Part shown: one piece after another, positions 26,023 to 34,819 of the stretch
How positions within the stretch are numbered: position 1 is the first letter of the stretch
Layout: each line of letters starts with the position of its first letter
Source of the DNA: Streptomyces populi
Lineage (GTDB): Bacteria > Actinomycetota > Actinomycetes > Streptomycetales > Streptomycetaceae
DNA length: 64,000 nt
Direction: 5' to 3'
Assembly (NCBI RefSeq): GCF_002911015.1
Contig: NZ_KZ626846.1
Location: 116,359-180,358, forward strand
Program-made: the position numbers and the translations under genes
Notes under the pieces: generated by a model
The model's database searches: none
Told to the model about the DNA's origin: nothing
Seen by the model: only the letters and a program-made list of their open reading frames with translations

Positions 26023-27543
26023 TCATACGACGGGCGGGCCGGGATTCTTGTGCAGGGACGGCTTGCCCGCCTCCGACCAGCGGGTGTTCGTGTTGTGCAG
26101 CGCCCGCTCGGTGTCCGTGATGGACACCTTGATCGGGATGCCGGGGCGCCCGCCCACCTTGATCAGGAAGCGGCCGCGTCCGGGCGGCTCCTCGTTGCTG
26201 CCGGTGCTGGCCCAGCCGGGCGGGGACGACCAGGAGGACACGAGCTCGATCTCGCGCTCGGACATGCCGACGATCTCGCCGAGCTCCCGCATCTCCGACC
26301 GCGGGAGACCGGCGCACACGACCATGCCCGCCCGCTCCACGAAGCCCCGCGCCTTCGCGCGGTCGGCCTCGCTGCCGAGCGCCTCGGCGTCCTTCAGCGT
26401 GTGGGTGATCTTCGCGTCGCCGAGGCCGAGCGAGCGGTTCAGCCGGGTCAGCGCGTCGATCCGTTCCACGATGCCGGAGGCGGCCCGCAGCGGACGCCAC
26501 AGCTCGTCGAGGACGGTGAAGAACCAGCGCTGCGGGGCGAGTCCGGCGTCCGCGAGGGCGTGCGCGGCGGCCACCGTGCCGAGCCCGTCCGACCAGGCCG
26601 CGAGCATCGCCGCGGCCGTGAGCTGGGTGTCCGCCTCTCCGATCCGGGAGATGTCCACGCAGACGGCGGGCGACGCCGGGTCGATCCGGGTGGACGTCTC
26701 GTCGGCGAAGGTGTCGCCGAGCGGGCCGTCGAGCACGCCGAGCAGCGAGCGGTGCAGCGGGTCGACGGCCTCCTGGTAGCGGGCCTGGTTGCCGCGGTCC
26801 AGCGTCACCGCGCGGACCCGGTCGGGGCCCTCGTCCAGCACCTTCAGCAGATCCGGCAGCAGCGGCGCCCGCCCCGGCTTCGTACGCGCCGCGAGGTGGT
26901 GCAGACAGGCGGACAGCACCGACTGTTCGTGGTCGTCCATCGGACGCCCGCGCACGATCGTGATCAGCGCCGCGACCATGTTCAGCACCCGGCCGTGCGC
27001 CTCCGCGGCCAGGATCCGGCCGCGCTCGCCGCCGATCCGGGCCGCCGCCTCGCCCATCGCGCCCGGGTCGAGGACGTTGATGCCGCCGACCCCGCGCCCG
27101 ATGGAGATCACCTGGCCGCCCAGCGCCCGCACGGTGTCGGCGTAGTCCGGCTTCAGGTCGCCGAGGACCAGCGGCGTGATGCCCGTCGCGGACATCCCGA
27201 TCAGCATGCGGTTGACCAGGGTCGACTTGCCGAGGCCCGGCATGCCGAGCATGAACAGCGACGGGTTGGAGATGTAACGGGCCCGGGTGAACCAGGAGAT
27301 GGGGTCGCCGCACACCGTCGCCCCGGTGTGCAGGTGCTGCCCGAGCGGCACCCCGGTCATCGGCGCGCCGGAGCCCGCCGCGAACGGCCACAGCCCGCAC
27401 GCCTGCACGGTGGTCGCGCGCCACAGCGCGGGCGGGTCGACGTGCCCGACCTGGCCGCCCGCGGGGCCGTACCAGCCGCGCGGCGGCGCGGTGGCGGGAC
27501 CCCCCGGGGCGGTCCGGGGTCCCGGTGCCGGCTGCCTGCTCAC
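26023..27543 (-). CDS. VirB4-like ATPase, C-terminal (motor) half
   Basis: The 506-residue cytoplasmic P-loop ATPase has Walker A GMPGLGKS at 100-107, Walker B WFFTVLDELW with the acidic pair at 346-347, and a TraC/VirB4-type ending (DAKITHTLKDAEALGS, GRFLIKVGGRPGIPI). It lacks the VirB4 N-terminal domain, which is encoded separately just upstream. The GTG start overlaps the previous stop by 4 nt, so the two halves are made together. It should power assembly and substrate transfer of the channel. Confidence 0.88.
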   Translation of the reverse strand: MSRQPAPGPRTAPGGPATAPPRGWYGPAGGQVGHVDPPALWRATTVQACGLWPFAAGSGAPMTGVPLGQHLHTGATVCGDPISWFTRARYISNPSLFMLGMPGLGKSTLVNRMLIGMSATGITPLVLGDLKPDYADTVRALGGQVISIGRGVGGINVLDPGAMGEAAARIGGERGRILAAEAHGRVLNMVAALITIVRGRPMDDHEQSVLSACLHHLAARTKPGRAPLLPDLLKVLDEGPDRVRAVTLDRGNQARYQEAVDPLHRSLLGVLDGPLGDTFADETSTRIDPASPAVCVDISRIGEADTQLTAAAMLAAWSDGLGTVAAAHALADAGLAPQRWFFTVLDELWRPLRAASGIVERIDALTRLNRSLGLGDAKITHTLKDAEALGSEADRAKARGFVERAGMVVCAGLPRSEMRELGEIVGMSEREIELVSSWSSPPGWASTGSNEEPPGRGRFLIKVGGRPGIPIKVSITDTERALHNTNTRWSEAGKPSLHKNPGPPVV

Positions 27544-29033
27544 AGTGCCTCCCTGATCTGGTACGGAACGAGGGTGTGCTCCCACGGGAGCAGGCCGACC
27601 GGCAGCGTGCAGGTGAAGGCCGCGGCCTGCATGCGGTCGGCGGGGCGCATCAGGATGCGGGACGAGGCCTGGAGGTTGCGCACGGTGATGCCCGCGTCCT
27701 GCAACTGTTCCTCGTCGTCCACGGTGACCGTCATCATCAGCGAGAACTCCACGAGCCCCGCGCCGGCCGCTTCCTCGGCCGCGGTCTGCTCGGCGGCCTG
27801 CATCTCCGAACTGGCCCGCGCCTGGACGAGACCGCGCTTCGAGCCCGCCATGAAGTGCGCGGTGCGCCGGTCGGACTCGACGATGCGGGCCGAGGTCGCC
27901 GGGTCGATGGGCCGGTAGATCAGGGAGACCCGCTTGCGCCGGGTTCCCGGAGCCGGTTCGAGGAGCCCGCGCAGCACGCTGGAGCGGACCGTGCCGCGCG
28001 GCGCGAGCGTCAGCATCCAGGTGCGCGAGACACCCGAGTCGTGCTTGTACGAGGTGACGGTCTCCACGGCCGCGGCCGGGCCCGCGTCGGCCCACTCCAC
28101 CCCGGTCGTGGCGTGCTCGGCGCGGGCGCTGAGCACGTCGGGGGCGATGGCGGGGTCGTACGCCACCCGGACGATCTCGGCGAGCCGGTCGGCCGCCAGC
28201 GGGTAGGCGCTGCCGCCGCCCGCCGCGACCAGGCCGGACAGCAGTCCGGGCAGCCGCATGGACAGGTCGGTGACGATGTCGTCCGTGCCGCGCTTGGGCC
28301 CGCCCGCCGGGCCGTAGGTCAGGGCGATGTACGTGTGCATCTCGGAGGACGCCGACGGATAGCGCTCGACGACCTCCTCCATCACGGCGCGCGCGGCGGC
28401 CGGCGCGTCGGGGGAGATCCGGGGGAGCACCTCGGCCGCGAGCCGGGTCCCGGTGTCGGGGGCGGTCTCCACGACCACCTGGGCGCCGCGCAGGCCCGGC
28501 TCGTGCGAGAGCCGCGCGAGCCAGTCGCCCCAGGACGCCACCCAGATGTCGACCTGGGAGGGGTCGACCAGCGAACCGCCGTCCGGTTCACAGGCCAGCA
28601 CCACCGTGTACAGGCCGCGGCCCGGGTGGTGCAGCACGCCGAAGGGACGGTTGTAGGCGTCGCGGCCCTCGTGCATCCGGGTGCGCGCGAGCAGTCCGGG
28701 CGGCTGGTAGCGGCCGCCGGGACGCTTGGACAGCGGTCCGGAGAGGTAGGTGTGCGAGCCGGCCGACTTGCGCCGTGCCCAGCCGACGCGGATCGCGAGG
28801 ACCTGGTAGACGTTGCGGCCGTCGACCGTGCGCAGCGCCAGCGGGGCGAGGAACAGCCCGACCGGCACCAGCACGACGATCGCGGCGCTCAGCGAGACCA
28901 GCGAAGCCAGCAGCGCCACCAGCAGTCCGCCGAAGGCGACGACGGTGCCGAGCAGACCCAGCGGACCGAGTCCGGGACGGCGGGGCCTGCGCCAGTTCCC
29001 GTACGTGGGACGCGTCATGGCGTCGGTGGACAT
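27540..29033 (-). CDS. VirB3/PrgI-VirB4 N-terminal type protein (SCO6880-like)
   Basis: The 497-residue protein has two adjacent membrane segments (about residues 22-70: LGPLGLLGTVVAFGGLLVALLASLVSL, then IVVLVPVGLFLAPLAL). These resemble VirB3/PrgI. They are followed by about 400 soluble residues without a P-loop. This matches actinobacterial proteins annotated as the SCO6880 family. I infer that it combines VirB3 with the N-terminal domain of VirB4 and docks the ATPase encoded downstream to the membrane. AGAAGGAA lies upstream of the ATG. Confidence 0.82.
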   Translation of the reverse strand: MSTDAMTRPTYGNWRRPRRPGLGPLGLLGTVVAFGGLLVALLASLVSLSAAIVVLVPVGLFLAPLALRTVDGRNVYQVLAIRVGWARRKSAGSHTYLSGPLSKRPGGRYQPPGLLARTRMHEGRDAYNRPFGVLHHPGRGLYTVVLACEPDGGSLVDPSQVDIWVASWGDWLARLSHEPGLRGAQVVVETAPDTGTRLAAEVLPRISPDAPAAARAVMEEVVERYPSASSEMHTYIALTYGPAGGPKRGTDDIVTDLSMRLPGLLSGLVAAGGGSAYPLAADRLAEIVRVAYDPAIAPDVLSARAEHATTGVEWADAGPAAAVETVTSYKHDSGVSRTWMLTLAPRGTVRSSVLRGLLEPAPGTRRKRVSLIYRPIDPATSARIVESDRRTAHFMAGSKRGLVQARASSEMQAAEQTAAEEAAGAGLVEFSLMMTVTVDDEEQLQDAGITVRNLQASSRILMRPADRMQAAAFTCTLPVGLLPWEHTLVPYQIREAL

Positions 29034-29157
29034 GGGGTTCCTTCTTCCGGCTCGAAGCGCTGGACACGTGACTGGGGTGGGGTTCCGGGGCGGCTCGCGC
29101 GCCGCCCCGGAACCGCCGGAGCCTCCCGGCTCCTCGGTCTGGCGGTCCGGTGGCCGC

Positions 29158-30333
29158 CTACTGGTTGTGGCCCTTCATCCCGTCGTTGTCGTTCAGGGAG
29201 TTGGCCACCTCGCTGGCCGCCGCGACACCGGTCTGCACGGCGACCGCCGCGGCCTGGACGGCGAGGGTCACGCCGCCCGTGGCCGCGCCCGCCGCTGCCG
29301 CGCCACCCGCGGCGGCCGCACCGCCGGCGCCGCCCGCCGCACCCGCACCGCTAGCGCCACCGCTCGCGGAGCTTCCGGCACCCGCGGACGGAGAGCCCTG
29401 CGGGCCGGGGGCGCCCCCGCCACCGCCGCCCCCGGCGCCGCCCGCGGCGATGCTGACGGCGCCGGTGGCGACGTTGTTGACCGCGTTCAGGGTGACCGTG
29501 CCGCCCGAGGTGCCGCCGAGTGCCGCCGTCGCCGGGACGATCAGCTTGAGCAGGGCGGGCAGGGCGAAGACCGCCAGGATCAGCAAGCCCAGACCGGCGA
29601 TGGTCTGGTCGAGCTTCGCGGTACCGCTGAGGTTCTCGCTGTCGTCGGTCATCGACGCGGCCGAGTAGATGATCAGCGCGGCCGCCGGTTTGTACAGCAG
29701 CCAGGCCCCGAGCCAGCCGATGTGCTTCTTCCACCAGCCCTCGCCCCACCCGGTCATGGAGGAGGCCGCGGCCAGCGGCAGTGTGCCGACGAGCGTGATC
29801 AGGACGCCGATGCGGATGTACATCAGGCAGATCTGCACGAAGCACGACAGCATCACCAGCAGGCCGAAGACGAGGATGAGGCCCGGCTGATCGAGGGTCA
29901 GCACACCGAGCATCGTCTTCGCCTTGTCGCCGAGGTCGGCCCGGTTGTACACGTCCTCCGCGTACAGGTCGGAGGCATGGGTGAGCGCCTGGACCACCGG
30001 CACGGCGACCGCTCCGACGAGGATGACCTTCCACATCCCCAGGAACGCCTGCTTCATCGGCTGGCCCTTGCGGTCCAGTGCCATGCGGATCGCCGCGATC
30101 AGCAGCGAGGCCACGGCCACGTAGCCGACGAGCCAGTCCACCTCCGAGTTGATCTTGGCGACGGGTCCGGAGGAGTCTTTCAGGTTGACGTCCAGCCACA
30201 CGCCGTTGAGCGCTTTGAGCACGTCCGCGGTCGCGTCGCCGATCGCCTTGGCGAAGGCCACGACGGCACCGTCGGTGAGCTGTGAGCCGACCTCGTCGAT
30301 CACACAGTCGTACACCCGCCAGGAGCAGGACAT
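29158..30333 (-). CDS. VirB6/TrbL-like polytopic membrane protein
   Basis: The 391-residue protein has at least five membrane segments between residues 50 and 270 (WLVGYVAVASLLIAAIRMAL, VILVGAVAVPVVQAL, LILVFGLLVMLSCFVQICL, IRIGVLITLVGTLPLAAA, LLILAVFALPALLKLIVPA). Its C-terminal 110 residues are almost pure Gly/Ala/Ser. The order of hydrophobic blocks, the WGEGWWKKHIGWLGAWLLYKPAA signature and the position fit the inner-membrane channel component VirB6/TrbL. GGGAGGTGTGAG precedes the ATG at 30333, 1 nt from the previous stop. Confidence 0.85.
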   Translation of the reverse strand: MSCSWRVYDCVIDEVGSQLTDGAVVAFAKAIGDATADVLKALNGVWLDVNLKDSSGPVAKINSEVDWLVGYVAVASLLIAAIRMALDRKGQPMKQAFLGMWKVILVGAVAVPVVQALTHASDLYAEDVYNRADLGDKAKTMLGVLTLDQPGLILVFGLLVMLSCFVQICLMYIRIGVLITLVGTLPLAAASSMTGWGEGWWKKHIGWLGAWLLYKPAAALIIYSAASMTDDSENLSGTAKLDQTIAGLGLLILAVFALPALLKLIVPATAALGGTSGGTVTLNAVNNVATGAVSIAAGGAGGGGGGGAPGPQGSPSAGAGSSASGGASGAGAAGGAGGAAAAGGAAAAGAATGGVTLAVQAAAVAVQTGVAAASEVANSLNDNDGMKGHNQ

Positions 30334-30334
30334 C

Positions 30335-31105
30335 TCACACCTCCCAGGTGACGAAGCCCTTGGTGCCGCTGACCTGCGACACACCCGAATAGACGGTCCC
30401 GTCGGCGTCGGGCGCGAGTTTCCAGTCGCCGTCCAGCCAGCGCAGCGTCACCGACGCGGTGCCGTAGGAGTTCTTGCCGGGGACCCGCACGACGAACATC
30501 ACGGTCGACTTCTCCTTGTCGTACGACAGGACGGTGAAGCCGGCGTAGCCGCCCCCGTCCGCCTCGCCCGAGGTCGGCCTGTCGCCCGCCGCGGTACGGC
30601 TCGCGACGAGCGCGTCGCGGCCCGCACCGGGGACGACCTGCCGGTCGACGACCTCGCGCCAGCCCGGGAAGCTCAGATGGTCGGTGATGGTGTGGGCGGC
30701 CATGACCGAGCCCATCGGCGTGTGGGCGAAGCAGGACCAGACCGGTCCGTCGAACGTGAGCGGGCCCACCGTCTTCGAGACCGGCACCAGGCCCGTCCCG
30801 TCGGCCTTCCACGTGAAGTCCTTCGGGGCCCGGGTGGGCTTGGCCTGGTCGCTGTCGTCGGTGCGGCAGCCGGCGGGACGGGTGTCCGGCCGGCCGCCGC
30901 GGGCCCGGTCCGCGTCCGCGGACGGGGTGGGCCTGTCGTCGCCCGAGGCGTCCGCCGGCGTCCCGTTGCCTCCGCTGAGCATCGTGAAACCGGCGAGCAC
31001 GAGCAGCACCAGCAGGAACCCGGCCGACAGGACCCAGCTCCGCTGCTGCCAGAACGGCTGTTCCCACTCCCCGCTGCCCCCTTGGGGTCGGCCGGAGTTC
31101 AGCAT
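30335..31105 (-). CDS. Bitopic membrane protein of the T4SS (VirB8-like candidate)
   Basis: The 256-residue protein has a cytoplasmic N-terminus (about 23 residues), one membrane segment (VLSAGFLLVLLVLAGFTML) and an Asp/Pro-rich linker. Its extracytoplasmic domain holds GPVWSCFAHTPMGSVMAAHTI and VTLRWLDGDWKLAPDADGTV, the latter recalling NTF2-like VirB8/TcpC periplasmic domains. That relation is inference from topology and position. AAGGGAG lies upstream of the ATG. Together with the lipoprotein at 33990 it could form the outer part of the channel in a Gram-positive wall. Confidence 0.78.
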   Translation of the reverse strand: MLNSGRPQGGSGEWEQPFWQQRSWVLSAGFLLVLLVLAGFTMLSGGNGTPADASGDDRPTPSADADRARGGRPDTRPAGCRTDDSDQAKPTRAPKDFTWKADGTGLVPVSKTVGPLTFDGPVWSCFAHTPMGSVMAAHTITDHLSFPGWREVVDRQVVPGAGRDALVASRTAAGDRPTSGEADGGGYAGFTVLSYDKEKSTVMFVVRVPGKNSYGTASVTLRWLDGDWKLAPDADGTVYSGVSQVSGTKGFVTWEV

Positions 31106-31144
31106 GGTTGCGCTCCCTTCGCTCAGGCTCTGACGCGGAGCCGG

Positions 31145-31444
31145 TCAGGCGAAGACGAAGGTGACGACGGGGCCCGCGGTGGCCACCAGGACACAGCCGC
31201 CGAGCACCATGCCGAGGCGGCCCATGTGCTCCGAGCCCTCGCCGCGGCGCATCGAGATCGCCATCATGGCGCCGGTGATGAGCACACCCGCGACGCCCGC
31301 CGCGGTGCCGGCCCAGGCGAGGATGCCGAGGACGGTGTCGACCTTGCCGGTCAGCTCGTTCGGCGCGTCGCGGTTGGGGCTGGGGATCTTCCCGTCCGCC
31401 AGATAGACGGCACGGTGGGCCTGGGCTGCTATCGCCTTGAACAT
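31145..31444 (-). CDS. VirB2/TrbC-like small membrane protein 1
   Basis: The 99-residue protein has two hydrophobic segments (VDTVLGILAWAGTAAGVAGV and GMVLGGCVLVATAGPVVTFV) joined by a short basic loop (SMRRGEGSEHMGR). Size, topology and position match VirB2-type pilin subunits. A hydrophilic N-terminus of about 30 residues precedes. GGGGAGAAACC lies before the ATG. It is homologous along its length to the protein at 31883-32140, so the locus encodes two pilin-like subunits. Confidence 0.82.
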   Translation of the reverse strand: MFKAIAAQAHRAVYLADGKIPSPNRDAPNELTGKVDTVLGILAWAGTAAGVAGVLITGAMMAISMRRGEGSEHMGRLGMVLGGCVLVATAGPVVTFVFA

Positions 31445-31511
31445 GGTTTCTCCCCGATATGGCCGACCGTCCGCGCACGCGTCCTGGACGGGTGCGGAAC
31501 TGGCCGGGTCT

Positions 31512-31565
31512 GAGCGGCACTTGCTCGGTACGAGCGGTACGTGCTTGCCATGAGCGGTACTTGGG
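31512..31565 (-). repeat. 20-bp direct repeats upstream of the secretion operon
   Basis: Units begin at 31512, 31532 and 31552 (the last partial), each starting GAGCGG(C/T)AC and continuing GTGCTTG-like. The 20-bp helical-phase spacing places identical half-sites about two turns apart on the same DNA face. This suggests cooperative binding of a regulator just before the gene at 31444. Confidence 0.6.
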
Positions 31566-31734
31566 GGCGGTGAAGATCCGTGGGACGCCCCGTGTTTCCC
31601 GGTGCACAGCGAGCTTGGCGACTCCCGTGGGCCGGGGCCAAGCGATGTAGGAGACCAGCACCTGTCGGTGACGTGTCCGTGACACACGGGAAGAGACCGT
31701 CACGAAAGGCGAGGTGGGAGGCGTGGAAAGAGCT

Positions 31735-31762
31735 GAGGCGCCATCAGGTGTGATGGCGCCTC
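31735..31762 (-). terminator. Hairpin between the pilin-like genes
   Basis: The arms GAGGCGCCATCA (31735-31746) and TGATGGCGCCTC (31751-31762) are perfectly complementary with the loop GGTG. It lies about 120 nt past the stop of the gene at 31883 and is likely a terminator or attenuator. Confidence 0.65.
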
Positions 31763-31882
31763 GGAAGATCTCCACGACGCGCGCGGGCGTCGGGCGGGGG
31801 CCGGCGGACGGTGCGCGGGCGTCCGCCGGGCGGCATCGCGGGGTGGCGGGTCGCCTTTGCCGGACGGCGGACTGCGGACGGC

Positions 31883-32140
31883 TCAGAGCACGAAACCGAC
31901 GATCGGTCCCGCCGTGGCCCCGATCACGCAGGCGCCCAGCACCATCAGGAACTGGCTCAAGTGCTCCTCGAACTCACCTGTCTTGACGGCCAGGGCCATG
32001 CGGGACCCCACCATCATCAGGCCCGCCACGCCGGCGGCCGTGACGAGCCAGGCGATGATGCCGAGGACCTTGTCGAGCTCATCGGTCACGCCCGCGGTCA
32101 CGGCCAGCTGGGTGGCGGCGAGCGTGTGCAGGGCGTTCAC
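31883..32140 (-). CDS. VirB2/TrbC-like small membrane protein 2
   Basis: The 85-residue protein has two membrane segments (LDKVLGIIAWLVTAAGVAGL and FLMVLGACVIGATAGPIVGF) and the loop ALAVKTGEFEEHLSQ. It aligns with the 99-residue protein encoded next, sharing the patterns DKVLGI-AW--TAAGVAG and MVLG-CV--ATAGP-V-FV. The GTG start overlaps the stop of the ParA-like gene by 4 nt, so it is made with that protein rather than with its paralogue. Confidence 0.82.
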   Translation of the reverse strand: MNALHTLAATQLAVTAGVTDELDKVLGIIAWLVTAAGVAGLMMVGSRMALAVKTGEFEEHLSQFLMVLGACVIGATAGPIVGFVL

Positions 32141-32757
32141 GGCGCGGTCCTTCCCGTCAGACGGGCCAGGGGGGCGGCCTCGCGCGGCAGCGGTCCGGTG
32201 AGGTCACCGGTGCGCCACGCGGGCATCCACGGGACCCGGTAGACGTCGACGACCGAGTTGATCACCTTGATGCGCTGGGTGAGCTGGCGCGGCAGCCGGC
32301 CGGGCGCGTCCGCGACCAGGACGATGGCGTCGAGGTCGAGTCCCGGCGGCGCGTCGCCCCGGCGGAAGATGTCGAGGGTGTGCGACACGGCGTCCAGACC
32401 CGCCGCGTGCGTACGGCCGACGAGCAGGACCGAGGCCGGATCGCCCCGGTCCGGCCGGGGCCAGTCGCGGCCCGCGTCATGGCCGCCGAAGACGGTGGCG
32501 AGCGTGGTGGAGCCCGCTCCGCCGTGCGTGGCGACCCAGGAGAACTGCCGTGCGCGTACGACGGGTCGGTGGTCCTCCTCGTACCGCCGCGACGGCTGTT
32601 CCGGTTCTCCGACCGCCCCGCGTATCCATATCCCGGGGCCGTCCGGCCCGTTCCCGTACGGCGCCGCGCCGTCGCCCGTGTGCGACGGTGCCCCCTCGCT
32701 CCCGCGCGCGGCCACCCTCTCGTTCGTCCGCATCGCCACCCCCTCGATCCCCTGCAT
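32137..32757 (-). CDS. ParA/MinD-like protein with degenerate P-loop (DUF6668-like)
   Basis: The 206-residue soluble protein has a central FSWVATHGGAGSTTLATVFGG stretch, followed by VLLVGRTHAAGLDAVSHTL and LDAIVLVADAPGRLPRQLTQR. This is the layout of deviant-Walker ATPases of the ParA/MinD group. The P-loop reads GGAGSTT, with Ser where Lys is expected, so ATP hydrolysis is doubtful. In T4SS loci, VirC1/ParA-like proteins place the machine or cargo at the pole. ATG 32757 has GGAGGAGAG; ATG 32731 with GAGGGGG is nearly as good. It is the first gene of the minus-strand operon. Confidence 0.75.
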   Translation of the reverse strand: MQGIEGVAMRTNERVAARGSEGAPSHTGDGAAPYGNGPDGPGIWIRGAVGEPEQPSRRYEEDHRPVVRARQFSWVATHGGAGSTTLATVFGGHDAGRDWPRPDRGDPASVLLVGRTHAAGLDAVSHTLDIFRRGDAPPGLDLDAIVLVADAPGRLPRQLTQRIKVINSVVDVYRVPWMPAWRTGDLTGPLPREAAPLARLTGRTAP

Positions 32758-32931
32758 GGGTGCTCTCTCCTCCTCGTCGGTCCACCGATCCTCCCGGCGC
32801 CGGGAGGAATTGGGTAACGGGGCGTGAGTTCCTGGGACGAGCCTGTGACGCCGTGGTGACGCGGGAATCGGGTGGGAACCGAGAGACTCGACTTCATGTA
32901 CACGACCGGAACATGAGGCTGAGGGGGGCCG
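32758..32931. promoter_or_regulatory. Divergent promoter region of the two secretion operons
   Basis: These 174 bp separate the first gene of the minus-strand operon from the first gene of the plus-strand operon, so both promoters should lie here. I cannot place -35/-10 elements with confidence. A CATG-flanked segment at about 32894-32916 sits just before the plus-strand start. Confidence 0.4.
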
Positions 32932-33975
32932 ATGTCCAACGGGGGCGGATCCACCATGACCTGGGTGGTCGGCGGCTGCCTGGCCGCCGTGATGGTGCCG
33001 CTGGTCATGATGGTCGCGGTGAGCGGGGCGTCGAGCGAGGAGGACCCGGGATCGGGCTCGGGCGCGGGCGGGGGGCTGAAGGACGGTGCCGTGCCCGCGA
33101 GTTATGTTCCCTGGGTGCTCAAGGCGGGCGCCATGTGCGATGTCATCAAGCCGGCGGTCATCGCCGCGCAGATCGAGGCCGAGTCGGGGTGGAACCCCAA
33201 CGCCCGTTCCCCGGTGGGTGCCGAGGGCCTGTCGCAGTTCATGCCGGGAACCTGGCCGAGCTGGGGCAAGGACGACGACGGCAACGGCCGGGCCTCTCCG
33301 TACGACCCCGGTGACGCGATCATGGCCCAGGGCCGTTACGACTGCGCCCTCGCCAAGACGGTCGAGGGGTACAAGAACCGCGGCGAGGCGAGCGGCGAGA
33401 CCCTCGACCTCGCGCTCGCGGCGTACAACGCGGGCCCCGGAGCGGTGCATCAGTACCACGGCATGCCGCCGTACACCGAGACCCGCAACTACGTCGCCCG
33501 CATCAAGTCCCTGATACCCAAGTACGAGTCGGTGGACGATCCGCCGGGCAGGATCCCCGCCGGGCAGGAGCTGGCGATGCCGCTCTCCGGCCACCCGCGC
33601 ATAACCTCGCCGTACGGCATGCGCATGCACCCGATCAAGCACGTCTACAAGCTGCACACCGGCATCGACTTCGCCGCGCCGCTGGGTACGCCGTTCAAGG
33701 CGGCCCGGGACGGCGTCGTCACCTTCGCGGGCTGGTCCAACGGGTACGGCAACCGCGTGGTCATCTCGCACGGGACCATCAACGGGGACAGGATCTCGAC
33801 GACTTACAACCACATGCGGACCCGTCCCGAGGTGAGCGTCGGCCAGCACGTGCGGGTCGGTCAGAGGGTCGGCGAGGTGGGCTCCACCGGCCTCTCGACC
33901 GGACCGCACGCGCACTTCGAGGTCATGCAGAACGGCAAGTACGTGGACCCGGCGCCCTGGCTGGGACTGAAGTGA
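32932..33975 (+). CDS. Bifunctional SLT lytic transglycosylase / M23 endopeptidase (VirB1-like)
   Basis: The 347-residue wall hydrolase is anchored by a hydrophobic segment at residues 10-30. An SLT domain spans about 57-175 with catalytic Glu84 (AAQIEAESGWNPNARSPVG) and ALAAYNAGPGAV. An M23 LytM domain spans about 200-345 with zinc ligands His242 and Asp246 (HTGIDFAAP) and His326/His328 (GPHAHFEV). Both glycan and peptide bonds would be cut, opening the thick wall for the secretion channel, the role of VirB1 proteins. GAGGGGG lies before the ATG. It heads the three-gene plus-strand operon. Confidence 0.9.
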   Translation: MSNGGGSTMTWVVGGCLAAVMVPLVMMVAVSGASSEEDPGSGSGAGGGLKDGAVPASYVPWVLKAGAMCDVIKPAVIAAQIEAESGWNPNARSPVGAEGLSQFMPGTWPSWGKDDDGNGRASPYDPGDAIMAQGRYDCALAKTVEGYKNRGEASGETLDLALAAYNAGPGAVHQYHGMPPYTETRNYVARIKSLIPKYESVDDPPGRIPAGQELAMPLSGHPRITSPYGMRMHPIKHVYKLHTGIDFAAPLGTPFKAARDGVVTFAGWSNGYGNRVVISHGTINGDRISTTYNHMRTRPEVSVGQHVRVGQRVGEVGSTGLSTGPHAHFEVMQNGKYVDPAPWLGLK

Positions 33976-33989
33976 GGAGGGAGGCGAGG

Positions 33990-34811
33990 ATGAGGACGAC
34001 ACGGACGGGTACGGACACCGGGACACGGGCGGACGCGGGCGACACGGGTACGGACGGGCGCACGGCGGCCCGTGCCGGGACGGGCCGCCGGACGTTCGCC
34101 GCGCTGGCGGTCGTGTCCGTGACCGGGGTTCTGGCGTTGACGGGCTGTGGTCTGCGGGATCATCGTGATGACGTGGGCGCGCCGGGTTCGTCGTCCTCCG
34201 CGGTGCCGTCCGTGGTGCCGAAGGCGCCCCTCCCGTCGGGCAGGCCGCTGGACGCGGACGCACACGTGCCGAGCCCGTCGGGTGTCGACGGGACGGACGC
34301 GACGGAAGTATCGGAGGCATGGGCGGAGGTGGCGTACGGCTATGACACGAAGTACGACTACGGCCCCCACGACGCCGTGCTGCGTTCCGCCCGCTGGTTC
34401 ACCCCGGCCAAGGCCGCGGCCGAGCGGTCGTACCACCCCGCGAGCGGGGCGGGCGCCGCGTGGAACACCTGGGCCGGTCACCGGGCCTGGACCACGGTGA
34501 CCGTGACCGCGGACGATGACGCCGACGGCCCCGCCGACACGGCCGTCCTGGCCTACCGCGCCCTCTTCGTGGAGGGCGCGGCGCACGGCCGCGACGGCTG
34601 GACGGGCACGGGTCCGCGCGCGAACGTCTACCTCAAACTCACCCGGGCGGGTGGCGGCCGGCCGTGGCGCGTCGCCGAGGTGGAGACCGTGGAGGCGGCG
34701 GATCCGCTTCCCTCGGCGTCGGCCTCCGAGCCCGCGCTCCCGCCCTCGACGCCGGCCTCGCCCTCGACGCCGACGATGTCCTCGCCCCCGTCCTCGACCA
34801 CCCCTTCGTGA
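33990..34811 (+). CDS. Lipoprotein of the T4SS locus
   Basis: The 273-residue precursor has a long basic N-region, a hydrophobic stretch and the lipobox LALTGC with Cys53. After a Ser/Pro linker comes a domain of about 150 residues (VSEAWAEVAYGYDTKYDYGPHDAVLRSARWF, AWNTWAGHRAWTTVTVTADDD, RPWRVAEVETVEA). It resembles the NTF2-like extracytoplasmic domains of Gram-positive conjugation proteins. The C-terminus is Ser/Pro-rich. ATG 33990 follows GGAGGGAGGCGAGG; GTG 33972 overlaps the preceding stop but has no such site. A structural role outside the membrane is inferred. Confidence 0.8.
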   Translation: MRTTRTGTDTGTRADAGDTGTDGRTAARAGTGRRTFAALAVVSVTGVLALTGCGLRDHRDDVGAPGSSSSAVPSVVPKAPLPSGRPLDADAHVPSPSGVDGTDATEVSEAWAEVAYGYDTKYDYGPHDAVLRSARWFTPAKAAAERSYHPASGAGAAWNTWAGHRAWTTVTVTADDDADGPADTAVLAYRALFVEGAAHGRDGWTGTGPRANVYLKLTRAGGGRPWRVAEVETVEAADPLPSASASEPALPPSTPASPSTPTMSSPPSSTTPS

Positions 34812-34819
34812 GGGAACCG

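Larger units (their letters stand above)
31445..31882. other. Gap between the two pilin-like genes with direct repeats and a hairpin
   Basis: This 438-bp stretch carries 20-bp direct repeats (31512-31565) upstream of the gene at 31444 and a 12-bp perfect hairpin (31735-31762) downstream of the gene at 31883. It probably contains a terminator for the first two genes and a regulated promoter for the main secretion operon. No protein-coding frame is supported. Confidence 0.6.
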
